A stretch of DNA of 35,852 bases from Clostridia bacterium (GCA_017409265.1 JAFQSY010000011.1:1-35852), one strand, 5' to 3'. Shown: positions 1-9,824, counted from the first letter of the stretch. Numbers and translations: made by a program. Notes: generated from the letters alone by a model not told the origin.

Positions 1-66
1 CATCTTCTGAACTCTTTCGAGCAGTTTAGGCTGCACAAAAGGTCCTTTTTTAACGCTTCTGCCCAT
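1..66 (-). CDS. rpsS: 30S ribosomal protein S19 (N-terminal part, cut by window edge)
   Basis: Only the first 22 codons are in the window; they read MGRSVKKGPFVQPKLLERVQ and onward, the typical S19 amino terminus. S19 sits in the head of the small subunit. The ATG at 64-66 is preceded by an AGGAG site eight bases upstream. It follows rplB by 19 bases, as expected in the S10 operon order rpsJ-rplC-rplD-rplW-rplB-rpsS. Confidence 0.95.
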   Translation of the reverse strand, partial: MGRSVKKGPFVQPKLLERVQKM

Positions 67-85
67 TATTATCTGCTCCTTTCAC

Positions 86-919
86 TTACTTGTCGTTACG
101 ACGCTTTACGATAAGCTTGTCGGACTTCTTCTTTGTATTTCTGGTCTTGTAACCGAGAGCGGGCTTGCCCCAGGGGGTAACAGGACCGGGTCTGCCGATG
201 GGTGACTTGCCTTCACCACCACCGTGGGGGTGATCGCAGGGGTTCATAACCGAACCGCGGACTGTAGGTCTCCAACCCATGTGACGCTTACGGCCGGCCT
301 TACCAACCTTAACATTTTCATGGTCAACATTACCTACCTGGCCGATTGTAGCCATGCAGCCTGCGGGAACATTACGAAGCTCGCCTGAGGGAAGTCTGAG
401 AAGTGCATAAGCGCCTTCCTTAGCCATGAGCTGAGCTGAGTTGCCTGCTGCTCTTGCGAGCTGGCCGCCTCTGCCGGGATAGAGCTCAATGTTGTGTATG
501 ATTGTACCAACGGGGATGCTGGTGAGGGGAAGTGCGTTACCTGCCTTGATGTCAGCGCTTGTGCCGGCAACAACGGTATCGCCTACCTTAAGACCTGCGG
601 GCTGAAGGATATATCTCTTCTCGCCGTCTTCATACTGAAGAAGTGCAATGAAAGCTGAGCGGTTGGGATCATACTCAACGCTTGCTACTGTTGCGGGAAT
701 ATCGAACTTATCTCTCTTGAAGTCGATAATACGATACTTTCTTCTCTGTCCGCCACCGCGATGACGAACTGTGATTCTTCCGTAGCTGTTGCGGCCGCTG
801 TTCTTCTTGAGTGAAACAAGAAGGCTTCTTTCGGGAGCAACCTTTGAAAGCTCGGAATAATCTGTAACCGACATATCGCGTCTTGCGTTGCTTGTCGGCT
901 TATAAACCTTAATAGACAT
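86..919 (-). CDS. rplB: 50S ribosomal protein L2
   Basis: This 277-residue protein has the normal L2 length. It carries the conserved L2 signatures, including [16 protein letters not shown] near residue 45 and the C-terminal [18 protein letters not shown] stretch with the peptidyl-transferase-proximal histidine. L2 binds 23S rRNA and helps join the subunits. The ATG is preceded by AAGGAGAG. The 105-base gap to the upstream gene rplW holds a small GC hairpin (gccgct at 1003-1008 pairing with agcggc at 1013-1018) but no gene. It is the fifth gene of the S10 operon. Confidence 0.98.
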   Translation of the reverse strand: MSIKVYKPTSNARRDMSVTDYSELSKVAPERSLLVSLKKNSGRNSYGRITVRHRGGGQRRKYRIIDFKRDKFDIPATVASVEYDPNRSAFIALLQYEDGEKRYILQPAGLKVGDTVVAGTSADIKAGNALPLTSIPVGTIIHNIELYPGRGGQLARAAGNSAQLMAKEGAYALLRLPSGELRNVPAGCMATIGQVGNVDHENVKVGKAGRKRHMGWRPTVRGSVMNPCDHPHGGGEGKSPIGRPGPVTPWGKPALGYKTRNTKKKSDKLIVKRRNDK

Positions 920-1024
920 TTTTCTACACTCTCCTTATAGCGGCTTTGCGGAGCAATGTCATTCTCCATACCTTACCGCCGGATTTATGGTTTTTCTGCC
1001 TAGCCGCTGTGAAGCGGCAGCTTA

Positions 1025-1321
1025 TTACATCATTCCGTCAAAGAAATCGATGGTCTTTGAATCTTCTGTAAGAGTTACGATTGCCTTTTTGCGGGAAGCT
1101 GTGAAGCCCTCGAAGCGACCGTATCTTCTGAGTTTACCGTCAGCATTGATGGTGTTTACCTTTGCAACCTTAACTTCAAAAAGCTCTTCAACTGCCTTGG
1201 CAATTTCGATCTTGTTTGCATCCTTGGCTACTTCAAAGGTGTACTTGCGGTCTGCAATGCCGTCCATGCTGTTTTCGGTGATGATGGGGCGGAGGATAAT
1301 ATCCTGTGCTAACTTGCTCAT
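1025..1321 (-). CDS. rplW: 50S ribosomal protein L23
   Basis: The 98-residue product has typical L23 features: an N-terminal DIILRPIITENS segment, the YTFEVAKDANKIEIAKAVEE helix, and a basic loop near GKLRRYGRF. L23 lines the exit tunnel and docks trigger factor and SRP. Its start overlaps the rplD stop by four bases (ATGA), which suggests translational coupling between neighbours that fold into the same rRNA domain. Confidence 0.97.
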   Translation of the reverse strand: MSKLAQDIILRPIITENSMDGIADRKYTFEVAKDANKIEIAKAVEELFEVKVAKVNTINADGKLRRYGRFEGFTASRKKAIVTLTEDSKTIDFFDGMM

Positions 1322-1941
1322 GCGTAAACCTCCTCAATTTTGCTTACTGCATCCTTGAGAACAACAACTGTGTCTGCGTTGAGGATTTCGTAAACATTAA
1401 GTGTGCCGACAAGAGTTGTCTTAACGCCTTCGATGTTGCGAGCTGAACGATAGATAACATCATTCTTCTCGGGAAGAACGAAGAGAACCTTCTTGCCTGT
1501 TTCAAGAGCCTTAACAACATTTGCCATTGCCTTGGTCTTGATTTCTGTAAGAGTAAGTGAATCAAGAACGATGAGCTCGTTATCAGCAAGCTTTGCTGAG
1601 AGAGCTGACTTGAGAGCAAGTCTTCTGACCTTCTTGTTAACTTCCTTCTTGTAATCACGGGGCTTGGGACCGTGAGCGATACCGCCGTGATACCACTGGG
1701 GAGCTCTTGTTGAGCCCTGTCTTGCGCGGCCAGTGCCCTTCTGTCTCCAAGGCTTCTTGCCGCCGCCGCTTACTTCTGCTCTGGTAAGAGTAGACTGTGT
1801 ACCCTGGCGCTGGTTAGCAAGATAGCTGACTACGCAGAGGTGCATAGCGGGAATGCTGGGTTCGATGCCGAAGATGCTGTCTGCAAGATCCATATCAGAG
1901 AGCTTCTTGCCGGCCATATCGAAAACTGAAACTTTAGCCAT
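1318..1941 (-). CDS. rplD: 50S ribosomal protein L4
   Basis: The 207-residue product contains the L4 loop signature GGGKKPWRQKGTGRARQGS (about residues 60-78) and the following PRDYKKEVNKKVRRLALKSA region. In E. coli L4 is also the repressor of its own operon through the S10 leader, which makes the structured leader upstream of rpsJ relevant. That role is not proven here. It is the third gene of the operon, 17 bases after rplC and overlapping rplW by four bases. Confidence 0.97.
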   Translation of the reverse strand: MAKVSVFDMAGKKLSDMDLADSIFGIEPSIPAMHLCVVSYLANQRQGTQSTLTRAEVSGGGKKPWRQKGTGRARQGSTRAPQWYHGGIAHGPKPRDYKKEVNKKVRRLALKSALSAKLADNELIVLDSLTLTEIKTKAMANVVKALETGKKVLFVLPEKNDVIYRSARNIEGVKTTLVGTLNVYEILNADTVVVLKDAVSKIEEVYA

Positions 1942-1958
1942 TATTCTCTACTCCTTCC

Positions 1959-2591
1959 TTATGCTTTCTTAACTGCGTCACGAATAACAACGATTCCGCC
2001 CTTGGGGCCGGGGATGGCACCCTTGATTGCGAGAAGGTTGTTTTCTGCATCAACTTTAACTACATCAAGATTCTGGATTGTAACTCTTTCGCAGCCGAGG
2101 TGACCTGCAAGCTTCTTGCCCTTGAATACTCTTGAGGGGTCTGAACAAGCACCGAGTGAACCTGCGTGTCTTGCAACGGGACCTGTACCGTGTGACTCTT
2201 TGAGTCTTGAGAAGTTCCATCTCTTGATTGAACCGGCAGTGCCCTTACCTTTGCTTGTGCCGACTACATCTACCTTTTCGCCTGCTGCAAAGATGTCTGC
2301 CTTGAGGATATCGCCAACATTAACGCTTTCGATATCGATTTTGAACTCCTTAAGTGTTTTCTTAGGAGCTACATCAGCCTTCTTGAAGTGGCCTGTCATA
2401 GGCTTATTCACGCGCTGAACCTTTACATCGCCGAAGCCGAGCTGAACTGCTTCATAACCGTCGTTTTCGATTGTCTTCTTCATAACGACTGTGCAGGGGC
2501 CTGCTTCAACAACTGTTACGGGAATTACATTTCCCTTTTCGTCGAAGATCTGAGTCATACCGATCTTCTTGCCGATGAGTGCTTTCTGCAT
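1959..2591 (-). CDS. rplC: 50S ribosomal protein L3
   Basis: The 210-residue product begins [20 protein letters not shown], the classic L3 start. It has the central [22 protein letters not shown] region, which reaches towards the peptidyl transferase centre, and a [21 protein letters not shown] segment. It is one of the two proteins that initiate 23S rRNA folding. It is second in the operon, 66 bases after rpsJ, with an AGGAGG-type site before its ATG. Confidence 0.98.
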   Translation of the reverse strand: MQKALIGKKIGMTQIFDEKGNVIPVTVVEAGPCTVVMKKTIENDGYEAVQLGFGDVKVQRVNKPMTGHFKKADVAPKKTLKEFKIDIESVNVGDILKADIFAAGEKVDVVGTSKGKGTAGSIKRWNFSRLKESHGTGPVARHAGSLGACSDPSRVFKGKKLAGHLGCERVTIQNLDVVKVDAENNLLAIKGAIPGPKGGIVVIRDAVKKA

Positions 2592-2657
2592 ATTGCTTTC
2601 CTCCTGTTAGGTTATTGGTTGACTCCTCCGAGCCAACATGACCTGCATTTGTTGAAA

Positions 2658-2969
2658 TTAAAGCTTGATTTCGATTTCAATGCCTGCGGGAAGCTCAAGA
2701 CCTGTCAGAGCTTCAACTGTCTTAGCTGAGGGTCTGATGATGTCGATAAGCCTTTTGTGTGTTCTCTGCTCAAACTGCTCTCTGCTGTCCTTATACTTGT
2801 GAACAGCACGAAGGATTGTTACGACTTCCTTCTCTGTGGGAAGGGGAACGGGACCTGATACCTGAGCGCCTGTTCTCTTAGCGGTCTCAACGATCTTTTC
2901 CGCTGCCTTGTCAACAAGGCTGTGGTCGTAGCCCTTGAGTCTGATTCTGATCTTTCCCTTAACTGCCAT
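2658..2969 (-). CDS. rpsJ: 30S ribosomal protein S10 (also NusE)
   Basis: The 103-residue protein begins with [20 protein letters not shown] and contains [20 protein letters not shown] and [18 protein letters not shown], all standard S10 motifs. Besides its place in the 30S head, S10 is NusE in transcription antitermination. It is the first gene of the operon. The ATG at 2967-2969 follows an AGGAGG site and a long leader that starts at a consensus promoter about 320 bases upstream. Confidence 0.98.
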   Translation of the reverse strand: MAVKGKIRIRLKGYDHSLVDKAAEKIVETAKRTGAQVSGPVPLPTEKEVVTILRAVHKYKDSREQFEQRTHKRLIDIIRPSAKTVEALTGLELPAGIEIEIKL

Positions 2970-3288
2970 GTGAACGCCTCCTTAGAATTTGGCGGGCTGT
3001 GAATTGCAAATTCGTGAAAACCGACCCGGGTGTTTCAACCCGTCCGATTTAAAAACCGGAAAAACATATTTCCGGGTTAGCTTTCCGCTATTTGCACATA
3101 GGTATCCCGCAACAAGGCTGCCCGGGAACGGCAGACCTTAAGCAAGGACACAATTCGCCCGGTTTAAAATCGGACATACTCCGCAGAAATTTCCCGCTTC
3201 GAAGAGCGGCCACCTCCTGCATCAACGCATATCAGCATGGTTTTCGATGATTTTCGGGCATAATTACCCCTTTGACCGAAACCCGTGC
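2970..3288 (-). promoter_or_regulatory. Structured 5' leader of the S10 operon
   Basis: This roughly 320-nt untranslated leader runs from the predicted start just downstream of the promoter to rpsJ. A long-range pairing is visible: RNA GUCCGAUUUUAAACCGG (3175 to 3159) is complementary to CCGGUUUUUAAAUCGGAC (3059 to 3042), giving 9 + 7 pairs around a small internal loop. It encloses an arm with CCCGGGCAG and GCGGGAUACC. The 3' half of that pairing shares its CCGG (3056-3059) with a smaller hairpin followed by five Us. Ribosomal protein leaders often work this way. L4 would be the natural ligand by analogy with E. coli, but the ligand is an inference. Confidence 0.7.
3051..3075 (-). terminator. 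Candidate attenuator hairpin in the S10 leader
   Basis: On the minus strand CCGGAAA (3075-3069) pairs with TTTCCGG (3062-3056) around a six-base loop and is followed by five Ts. The stem is only seven pairs and partly AU, so it would be a weak terminator alone. It lies 80 bases before rpsJ and competes with the long-range leader stem for the same CCGG. Confidence 0.5.
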
Positions 3289-3294
3289 TTGGAT

Positions 3295-3323
3295 ATAATA
3301 ACATAATGCAAATAGCATGTCAA
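3295..3323 (-). promoter_or_regulatory. S10 operon promoter (sigma-A type)
   Basis: The -35 box TTGACA (3323-3318) is a perfect match. The spacer is exactly 17 bases and the -10 box is TATTAT (3300-3295). It points at rpsJ, and the predicted start is near 3288. Confidence 0.85.
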
Positions 3324-3358
3324 TACTTTTTTGATATTTTTTTAACTTTTTTTGGAGC

Positions 3359-3387
3359 CCGAATCCCAATGATATCAAGGGTTTCGG
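3359..3387. repeat. Imperfect inverted repeat upstream of the S10 promoter
   Basis: CCGAATCCC (3359-3367) faces GGGTTTCGG (3379-3387), giving eight pairs with one T-T mismatch around the loop AATGATATCAA. Neither side has a T-run in a direction that would serve a neighbouring gene. It could be a protein site or the remnant of a mobile end. The rest of 3324-3558 is AT-rich and shows no gene. Confidence 0.45.
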
Positions 3388-3459
3388 TGCTTTACTGCGA
3401 TAAATCGAACCTTGCCGCAAAAACACATATATAAAATGTATATATAATATAAAATTAAA

Positions 3460-3475
3460 CCACGATATATTGTGG
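3460..3475. promoter_or_regulatory. Near-palindrome, possible operator
   Basis: CCACGATATATTGTGG reads almost the same on both strands (CCAC...GTGG arms with a single mismatched pair). It lies in an AT-rich stretch between the sensor kinase terminator and the S10 promoter, about 140 bases upstream of that promoter's -35 box. No factor can be named. Confidence 0.3.
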
Positions 3476-3558
3476 TCAGAAGAACAAAAAATCACAATTT
3501 CTGCGTTTTCAACAAATATGATTCGAAAAGTTTGTTAAGAATGACAAAGTTTAATTGC

Positions 3559-3584
3559 AAAAAAGACCCGCCGAAGCGGGTCTT
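3559..3584 (-). terminator. Intrinsic terminator of the two-component operon
   Basis: On the minus strand AAGACCCGC (3584-3576) pairs with GCGGGTCTT (3571-3563) around a TTCG tetraloop, followed by more Ts. It sits five bases beyond the kinase stop codon and separates this operon from the S10 operon. Confidence 0.9.
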
Positions 3585-3588
3585 GAGA

Positions 3589-6267
3589 TTATTCTTTCGG
3601 TAAAATAACCGTTGCTTTGAAAAGGTCGCCGTCGATTTTGATTTCAAGTCTGCCCCTCTGCAGCTCACAGAGATTCTTTGCGATTGAGAGCCCCAGACCG
3701 TTACCCTCACTTGTTCTTGAGGCATCGCCTCTGACAAAACGTTGTGTAAGTTCATCTGCCGAAACTTCAAGAGCCTGCTTTGAAATATTCTTGAAAACAA
3801 TCGAGCATTCGCTTTCACCCTCGGAAACCTCAACATAAGCTCTTGTGCCATCCATTGCGTATTTTCTTATGTTGGAGAAAAGATTTTCGACAATTCGCGA
3901 GGTTTTCTGCGAATCCGCCATAACCATGACAGGTGTTTCGGGCATACGGAGCAGAATTTCGATGTTTTTATTACGCAACTCATCCTCGTGTTCACCGACA
4001 GCCTGTGCAGCAAACTCGCAAAGATTAATCTTTATGGGGTGGATTTCCATTGCGCCCGACGAAGCCTTTGATGCTTCAACCAAATCCTCGATAAGCTTTT
4101 TCATCTTCTGCGCCTTTTCATCGAGAATACTCACATATCTGTTTGCATCCTCGCCCTCGATGTCACATTTTTTGAGCAGGTCAACGTAAGTCACGATTGA
4201 GGTAAGCGGAGTTTTGAGGTCGTGTGAAACGTTGGTTATAAGCTCCGCTTTCATGCGCTGGTCACGGACTGCACTTTCAACCGCATTCTGAAGCCCGTCC
4301 TGCATGGAAAGAATATCCTCCGCAAAGCGGCACATGAACGGCGGCATATATTTTGTGTCAATTTTGCGGTTAAGATTCCCGTTTTTAATGTCTGTAACCG
4401 CCTCAAAAATCCTGTCTGCGGAAACGATGATGAGCAGAATAAACAGAATAATCGCAATGTCGCCGATAATGCCGAATATCGTCATCACAAAAGCAGTAAA
4501 TTCATAATAGTCTGCCATTGCACCTATAATCATATAGTATATAATGGTCGCAACAACAAACATCGCCGCCGATATGCAGGCAATAATCTTGAACTTTGTT
4601 CCCTGACCCTTTGAATAATCGCAGGTAATTATATACCTTATTTTTTCGGTAAATGCTTTTAATTTTTTCCAAAGGAATCTGAAAACTTTTCTGAACGGCT
4701 TGAGAAGAAACTTGCAGAGCTTGACAGCAAGTCTGATAACAAGACCGCAAAGGGTATGCTTCCAGAAGGTCTTGTTTCTGATGTTTCTTGCAAAGCTCAT
4801 ATTAAGAGCTGTCCAGATCATGAAGAAGCCCGCAAAGCAGACAGCAATAAGCTCGCTCGTCATAAGGCTGACGGTGTTCATCCATGCCTGAACAAACTTT
4901 ACACCGTCATAATAATAATCATGCGCCATTCCCGTCGGGTCAAATTCGCCGATAACGATAAAGAATGCCGCAACAGCAAGGCAAGCCATCGCCGAAAGAC
5001 CCAAAGCCCAATTGATTTCGGCAGGAACTTTATCGGTGAAATTGATTTTTATTCCGTCGGCGGTTTTACCCGCAACGGCAACAAGATAAATGCATGCCGC
5101 ACACGCAAGCAGGAAGGTTATGAGGGTAAGCGATAAAAGAAGCACGGGAGATGTGAGATGAACAGCACAAAATTCGTTATATGCCTGCTCGGAAATTGAA
5201 AGCGCATCAATTGTTTTATATTGAGGCACTGCAACATAAGCAGCGACAACATCTTCGTTATATCCGCTGACAAAATTCTGGGTTTCAAGCTGGCTCTTCG
5301 TATAATAATCGCTGAACATCCACTCGCGCAGAAGCCCGAACACACTCTGACTTTCAGCAAGCAGAGAGCCTTTATATAATGTATATTTACCGTTACTGTA
5401 TCCTTCCGCAAAGCGCTCGCTGCCGAGCTTTTCAAGAATCTGCGCCTGGGTGTCCTTTGCGGTTATTCCGCAGTTTGTAACAGCAACGCCCGAATTATAA
5501 ATTATCGCATAGTTGATATTTTCAACGGAATCCATATAATGATTGCTTGTGTTATGGCTGTAACACATGCTTTCAAGCTCGTTCCTGCGTTCAGCTTCGA
5601 TAATTCCTATAACAACATCTTTTTCTGTTTCTCCGAAGCAGGTATAATCGTCAATCTCACCCAGAACACGGAGAGCCTTACTGATATCTTCGATATACAT
5701 GGGAACGCTTCCCGATTCATGAGGGTCATACACATTAACCGCAACTCGGGAGAAATTCTCTGTAACCTGTGTTACAGAGGTTATCCGGGTCTCTTCAAAT
5801 TCAACATAATCCAGAGCATAAAAATCCTCTTCGGATATAAGCTCTCCGTTGTAGCTGAAATAATAACCGACATTATTATAGTTGAGGTAATATCTGTAAC
5901 GGTTCTGCGCGTCGAAGCGCACCTCAATCCCCGAGTTCTCAAGAAGGTTATAGGCCTGCGTTACCGCAAGAAGTCTTTCATCATATATCCGGTTAATTCT
6001 CTTTCCCTCTGTTGTTTTCTCAAAGTCTTCAATGGTGCTTACCCCCGAAAACTGCGCAGAGAAATACATTTCGGTTATAAATCTGTTCATCTGATAGCGG
6101 AAAGACGGAGTTTCAAAATAACTTTTGCTTGTGTCGCTCGCATAATGGGCAAATGCTCTGATAAACATGCTTCCGAAGAAGCCCGATGCAAGAAACATGA
6201 TAACCGCCATGACGAATGCGGCAGTTTTCATTCCCCTGCTGTTAATATTTTTCGATTTTGTAGCCAA
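3589..6267 (-). CDS. Large membrane sensor histidine kinase
   Basis: The 892-residue kinase has one N-terminal helix (about 15-38) and an outside domain of about 330 residues with no family I recognise. Five more predicted helices follow (374-397, 420-441, 467-490, 559-583, 590-616), then a HAMP-like linker. The HisKA box SHDLKTPLTS carries the phosphorylated His682. The HATPase domain has ENLFSNIRKYA near 794 and GNGLGLSIAKNL near 855. It would phosphorylate the regulator encoded just upstream. The start chosen is TTG at 6265-6267, with AAGGTGG nine bases upstream and a 26-base overlap with the regulator. An ATG at 6231 has its purine run too close to use. The signal sensed is unknown. Confidence 0.9.
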   Translation of the reverse strand: MATKSKNINSRGMKTAAFVMAVIMFLASGFFGSMFIRAFAHYASDTSKSYFETPSFRYQMNRFITEMYFSAQFSGVSTIEDFEKTTEGKRINRIYDERLLAVTQAYNLLENSGIEVRFDAQNRYRYYLNYNNVGYYFSYNGELISEEDFYALDYVEFEETRITSVTQVTENFSRVAVNVYDPHESGSVPMYIEDISKALRVLGEIDDYTCFGETEKDVVIGIIEAERRNELESMCYSHNTSNHYMDSVENINYAIIYNSGVAVTNCGITAKDTQAQILEKLGSERFAEGYSNGKYTLYKGSLLAESQSVFGLLREWMFSDYYTKSQLETQNFVSGYNEDVVAAYVAVPQYKTIDALSISEQAYNEFCAVHLTSPVLLLSLTLITFLLACAACIYLVAVAGKTADGIKINFTDKVPAEINWALGLSAMACLAVAAFFIVIGEFDPTGMAHDYYYDGVKFVQAWMNTVSLMTSELIAVCFAGFFMIWTALNMSFARNIRNKTFWKHTLCGLVIRLAVKLCKFLLKPFRKVFRFLWKKLKAFTEKIRYIITCDYSKGQGTKFKIIACISAAMFVVATIIYYMIIGAMADYYEFTAFVMTIFGIIGDIAIILFILLIIVSADRIFEAVTDIKNGNLNRKIDTKYMPPFMCRFAEDILSMQDGLQNAVESAVRDQRMKAELITNVSHDLKTPLTSIVTYVDLLKKCDIEGEDANRYVSILDEKAQKMKKLIEDLVEASKASSGAMEIHPIKINLCEFAAQAVGEHEDELRNKNIEILLRMPETPVMVMADSQKTSRIVENLFSNIRKYAMDGTRAYVEVSEGESECSIVFKNISKQALEVSADELTQRFVRGDASRTSEGNGLGLSIAKNLCELQRGRLEIKIDGDLFKATVILPKE

Positions 6268-6931
6268 TGCCCCACACCACCTTTAAATATTTTGCGTCCT
6301 TGGGGTTGATTTCAATTTTGTCACGGATTCGCTTGATATGTACCGTAACCGTCTTTTTGGAGTCAAACGCAGGCTCATCCCAGACAGCCTCATAAATCTG
6401 GTCGGATGAAAGAACCCTGCCGAGATTCTCCATAAGTATGCTCATGATTCCGTATTCTGTTGCAGTAAGCTTAACGGGCTCGCCGTCAACAGTCAGCTCT
6501 TTTGCAAGAGTATCAAGCGAGAGTCCCCCCGTTGTTATAACGCCTTCCTTTTTCTCCATCGAGCCGAGAGCCGTGAACCGCCTTATCTGCGATTTCACCC
6601 TTGCCATAAGCTCCAGAGGATTAAAGGGCTTTGTTACATAGTCATCCGCACCGAATGAAAGACCCGTTATTTTGTCGGTATCCTCACTCTTTGCGGAAAG
6701 CAGGATAATGGGAATGTTGTGCGCCTCACGGAGCTTGAGCGTTGCCTGTAAGCCGTCAAGACCGGGCATCATTATGTCAAGAATAACGCAGTGCACCTCA
6801 TTTTTCTTAACCTGCTCAAGCGCCTGCCTGCCGTTTTCGGCACGCAGAACATTATATCCCTCGAGTTTTAAGTAAATTTCAACGGAATCGAGAATCGCGA
6901 TATCATCATCGCAGACGAGTACGGTATACAT
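6242..6931 (-). CDS. OmpR/PhoB-family response regulator
   Basis: The 229-residue protein has a receiver domain with acidic DDD at 8-10, phospho-acceptor Asp52 (VILDIMMPG), Ser79 and Lys101 (TKPF). It ends in a winged-helix DNA-binding domain with the usual GLSLDTLAKELTVDGEPVKL and TVTVHIKRIRDKIE segments. It is the partner of the overlapping kinase. The ATG at 6931 has GAGGTG five bases upstream. A TATAAT lies near 6980 on the minus strand, but no good -35 box accompanies it, so no promoter is called. No target operon is adjacent. Confidence 0.95.
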   Translation of the reverse strand: MYTVLVCDDDIAILDSVEIYLKLEGYNVLRAENGRQALEQVKKNEVHCVILDIMMPGLDGLQATLKLREAHNIPIILLSAKSEDTDKITGLSFGADDYVTKPFNPLELMARVKSQIRRFTALGSMEKKEGVITTGGLSLDTLAKELTVDGEPVKLTATEYGIMSILMENLGRVLSSDQIYEAVWDEPAFDSKKTVTVHIKRIRDKIEINPKDAKYLKVVWGIGYKIEKY

Positions 6932-7040
6932 GCTTTCACCTCAAAAATCAATTCACCCACGGAACAATTATGATTATAACGGGGCGTAATTACAAAAAGG
7001 ATAGCAAAAAAGTTACAAGTTTATTAAGATGTAAACAAAT

Positions 7041-7063
7041 CCCTCCGACAAGCAGTCGGAGGG
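7041..7063 (-). terminator. Terminator after secA
   Basis: CCCTCCGAC (7041-7049) pairs perfectly with GTCGGAGGG (7055-7063) around a five-base loop. On the minus strand it is followed by ATTTGTTT. It lies 11 bases past the secA stop. Confidence 0.85.
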
Positions 7064-7073
7064 AAATCAATTT

Positions 7074-9824
7074 TTACTGCTTTCTTACATCGCCGCAGCA
7101 GTTCTTATATTTCTTTCCGCTGCCGCAGGGACAGGGGTCATTGGGTCTTGCCTTTTCTTTCTTGCGCACGGGCTGCTTTTTATCCGAGCCGTCCGTTGCA
7201 CCGCTGGTTGCGGTAATTTTAGCGGTCTGCTCACGCTTGGTTTCTTCCTGACTCTTGATAACAACGGTCAGAATCTGCCTTGCGGTATCTTCACGGATTG
7301 CTTCGGTCATGCCGTCAAACATATCGGAGCCGACGTTTCTGTAAGCAACAACGGGGTCGGTCTGACCGTATGCACGAAGTCCGATACCTCTGCGCAGCTG
7401 GTCCATTGCGTCGATGTGGTCCATCCACTGTCTGTCAACGTTGCGAAGAAGAATCATCTTTTCAAGCTCACGCATAATCGGCTCGCCGTTTTCGCCGATG
7501 CCGAACTGCTCTTCACGTGCCTCGTATATTTTATGCGCTCTGTCAAGAAGCATCTCACGGACTTCTTCCTTATCAAAGCCGTCGGTGAAATCGTCGGGAT
7601 TTGTGAGCCAGCCCTTGAACTTATCACGCAGACCGTCAATATTCCAATCCTTCTTTGACATGCTGTCGGAGCAGAAGAAATCAACCGCATCATTGATGCT
7701 GCCCTCAATCATACGTGTGATGACAGGCTTGAGCTCCTCACCGTCAAGCACCTGATTACGCTGTTTGTAAATAAGCTCTCTCTGACGGTTCATAACGTCG
7801 TCATACTGAAGAACGCTCTTTCTGATGCCGAAGTTTCTGCCCTCAATCTTCTTCTGGGAGCTTTCGATTGTGTTTGAAATCATCTTTGCTTCAATGGGCA
7901 TATCCTCGGGAGTTTTGAGGGTGTTCATAATGCCCGTAATTCTGTCGCCGCCGAAAAGACGCATGAGGTCATCCTGAAGCGAGAGAAAGAATCGGCTTGC
8001 GCCGGGGTCGCCCTGACGTCCTGCACGGCCTCGGAGCTGATTGTCGATTCGTCTTGATTCGTGGCGCTCTGTGCCGATGATGAAAAGACCGCCTGCCGCA
8101 CGCACTTTTTCTGCCTCGGGCTCAATTTCTGCATCATATTTCTTTTCAAGAGCGGAATATTCGGCTCTTGCCTGAAGAATTTCTTCATTATCGGTTTCCG
8201 CAAAGCCCGTTGCCTCAGCAATAAGCTCCTCGGAATAGCCCTTTCTGCGAAGCTCCGACTTTGCAAGATATTCGGCATTACCGCCGAGCTTGATATCGGT
8301 ACCTCTACCTGCCATGTTGGTTGCGATTGTTACTGCATAGGGCTTACCTGCCTGCGCAACGATTTCAGCTTCCTTATCGTGATGCTTTGCGTTGAGGACT
8401 TCATGCTTGATGCCCTTTCTCTTGAGAAGTGCACTCAGAAGCTCGGATTTCTCAATCGAAACAGTACCGACAAGCACGGGCTGTCCCTTTGCGTGGCATT
8501 CTTCGATGGTCTGAATAACCGCCATATATTTTGCCTGCTCTGTCTTATAGACAACATCAGGCAGGTCGTTTCTTATCATGGGCTTGTTGGTGGGGATTTC
8601 GATAACGTCAAGGCTGTAAATCTGATTGAATTCGGTTTCCTCGGTCATCGCAGTACCCGTCATACCCGAAAGCTTTGTATAAAGACGGAAATAATTCTGG
8701 AAAGTGATTGTTGCGAGAGTTTTGCTCTCATGCTCAACATTGACGTTTTCCTTTGCTTCAATTGCCTGATGCAGACCCTCGTTATAGCGTCTGCCCATCA
8801 TAATACGGCCCGTAAATTCGTCAACGATAAGAACCTGATTATCTTTAACAACATAGTCAACGTCGCGGCGCATAACACCGTTTGCCTTAAGAGCCTGATT
8901 GATATGATGCTGAATTGTCATATTCTCGGCATCCATGAGGTTTTCGATATTAAAGAAAGCCTCTGCCTTGGCAACACCGCTCTTTGTGAGAGTTGCGGTC
9001 TTTGCCTTTTCGTCAACAACGTAGTCGCAGCTCTCGTCAACAAGGTCATCAACCTCTTCCTTTGAATTGACTTCCTTGATTTTTACGCATTTGAGCGAAA
9101 GAGCAAAGCGGTTTGCCATTTTATAAAGGTCGGTCGATTTTTCTCCTCTGCCCGAAATAATAAGCGGAGTTCTTGCCTCGTCAATAAGGATTGAGTCAAC
9201 CTCGTCAACGATTGCGAAATTATGACCTCTCTGTACCTTATGTTCTTTATAAACAACCATATTGTCACGCAGATAGTCAAAGCCCATTTCATTGTTGGTT
9301 CCGTAAGTGATATCTGCGGCATATGCCTCTTTGCGCTCTTCGTTCTCCTTTTCATGGATAATAAGACCGACCGAAAGACCCATGAAACGGTAAACCTTGC
9401 CCATCCACTCACTGTCACGGCGCGCAAGATAATCGTTGACAGTAACTATATGAACGCCGTTGCCCGAAAGAGCATTAAGATATGCAGGCAGGGTTGCAAC
9501 AAGGGTTTTACCTTCACCCGTCCTCATTTCAGCAATCCTTCCCTGATGCAGAATAATACCGCCGATAATCTGAACGGGGAAATGCTTAAGACCTATAACT
9601 CTCCACGATGCCTCACGGCAGGCGGCAAATGCCTCGGGAAGAATATCGTCAAGTGTTTCACCGTTTGCAAGGCGCTCCTTGAACTCGGGAGTTTTTGCCT
9701 GAAGCTGCTCATCAGTCAGCTTTGCATACTCCTCTTCAAGCTTCAAAACCTTGTCGCAAAGCGGGCGCACACGCTTAACTTCTTTTTTGGAATAGTCGCC
9801 GAAAATTTTGGTTAAAAGACCCAT
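7074..9824 (-). CDS. secA: Preprotein translocase ATPase SecA
   Basis: The 916-residue SecA drives preproteins through SecYEG at the membrane. Visible parts include the N-terminal [20 protein letters not shown], Walker A GEGKT (103-107), the DEVD box (207-210) followed by [15 protein letters not shown], the [13 protein letters not shown] and [13 protein letters not shown] helicase motifs, and the C-terminal zinc tail [13 protein letters not shown] with Cys898, 900, 909 and 910. The ATG has GAGGTGG before it. No linked prfB is seen. It is a single-gene unit bounded by a terminator and divergent from the dCMP deaminase gene. Length and motifs are normal. Confidence 0.99.
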   Translation of the reverse strand: MGLLTKIFGDYSKKEVKRVRPLCDKVLKLEEEYAKLTDEQLQAKTPEFKERLANGETLDDILPEAFAACREASWRVIGLKHFPVQIIGGIILHQGRIAEMRTGEGKTLVATLPAYLNALSGNGVHIVTVNDYLARRDSEWMGKVYRFMGLSVGLIIHEKENEERKEAYAADITYGTNNEMGFDYLRDNMVVYKEHKVQRGHNFAIVDEVDSILIDEARTPLIISGRGEKSTDLYKMANRFALSLKCVKIKEVNSKEEVDDLVDESCDYVVDEKAKTATLTKSGVAKAEAFFNIENLMDAENMTIQHHINQALKANGVMRRDVDYVVKDNQVLIVDEFTGRIMMGRRYNEGLHQAIEAKENVNVEHESKTLATITFQNYFRLYTKLSGMTGTAMTEETEFNQIYSLDVIEIPTNKPMIRNDLPDVVYKTEQAKYMAVIQTIEECHAKGQPVLVGTVSIEKSELLSALLKRKGIKHEVLNAKHHDKEAEIVAQAGKPYAVTIATNMAGRGTDIKLGGNAEYLAKSELRRKGYSEELIAEATGFAETDNEEILQARAEYSALEKKYDAEIEPEAEKVRAAGGLFIIGTERHESRRIDNQLRGRAGRQGDPGASRFFLSLQDDLMRLFGGDRITGIMNTLKTPEDMPIEAKMISNTIESSQKKIEGRNFGIRKSVLQYDDVMNRQRELIYKQRNQVLDGEELKPVITRMIEGSINDAVDFFCSDSMSKKDWNIDGLRDKFKGWLTNPDDFTDGFDKEEVREMLLDRAHKIYEAREEQFGIGENGEPIMRELEKMILLRNVDRQWMDHIDAMDQLRRGIGLRAYGQTDPVVAYRNVGSDMFDGMTEAIREDTARQILTVVIKSQEETKREQTAKITATSGATDGSDKKQPVRKKEKARPNDPCPCGSGKKYKNCCGDVRKQ

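Noticed and set aside
3232-3495. 87-residue open frame upstream of the S10 operon
   Set aside because: It overlaps the S10 promoter and leader, has low-complexity composition with no domain, and has no ribosome binding site.
8061-9065. 334-residue plus-strand frame inside secA
   Set aside because: It is an antisense shadow of secA with no coding signature or binding site; the same holds for the other long antisense frames in smc, topA and the P-type ATPase-like gene.
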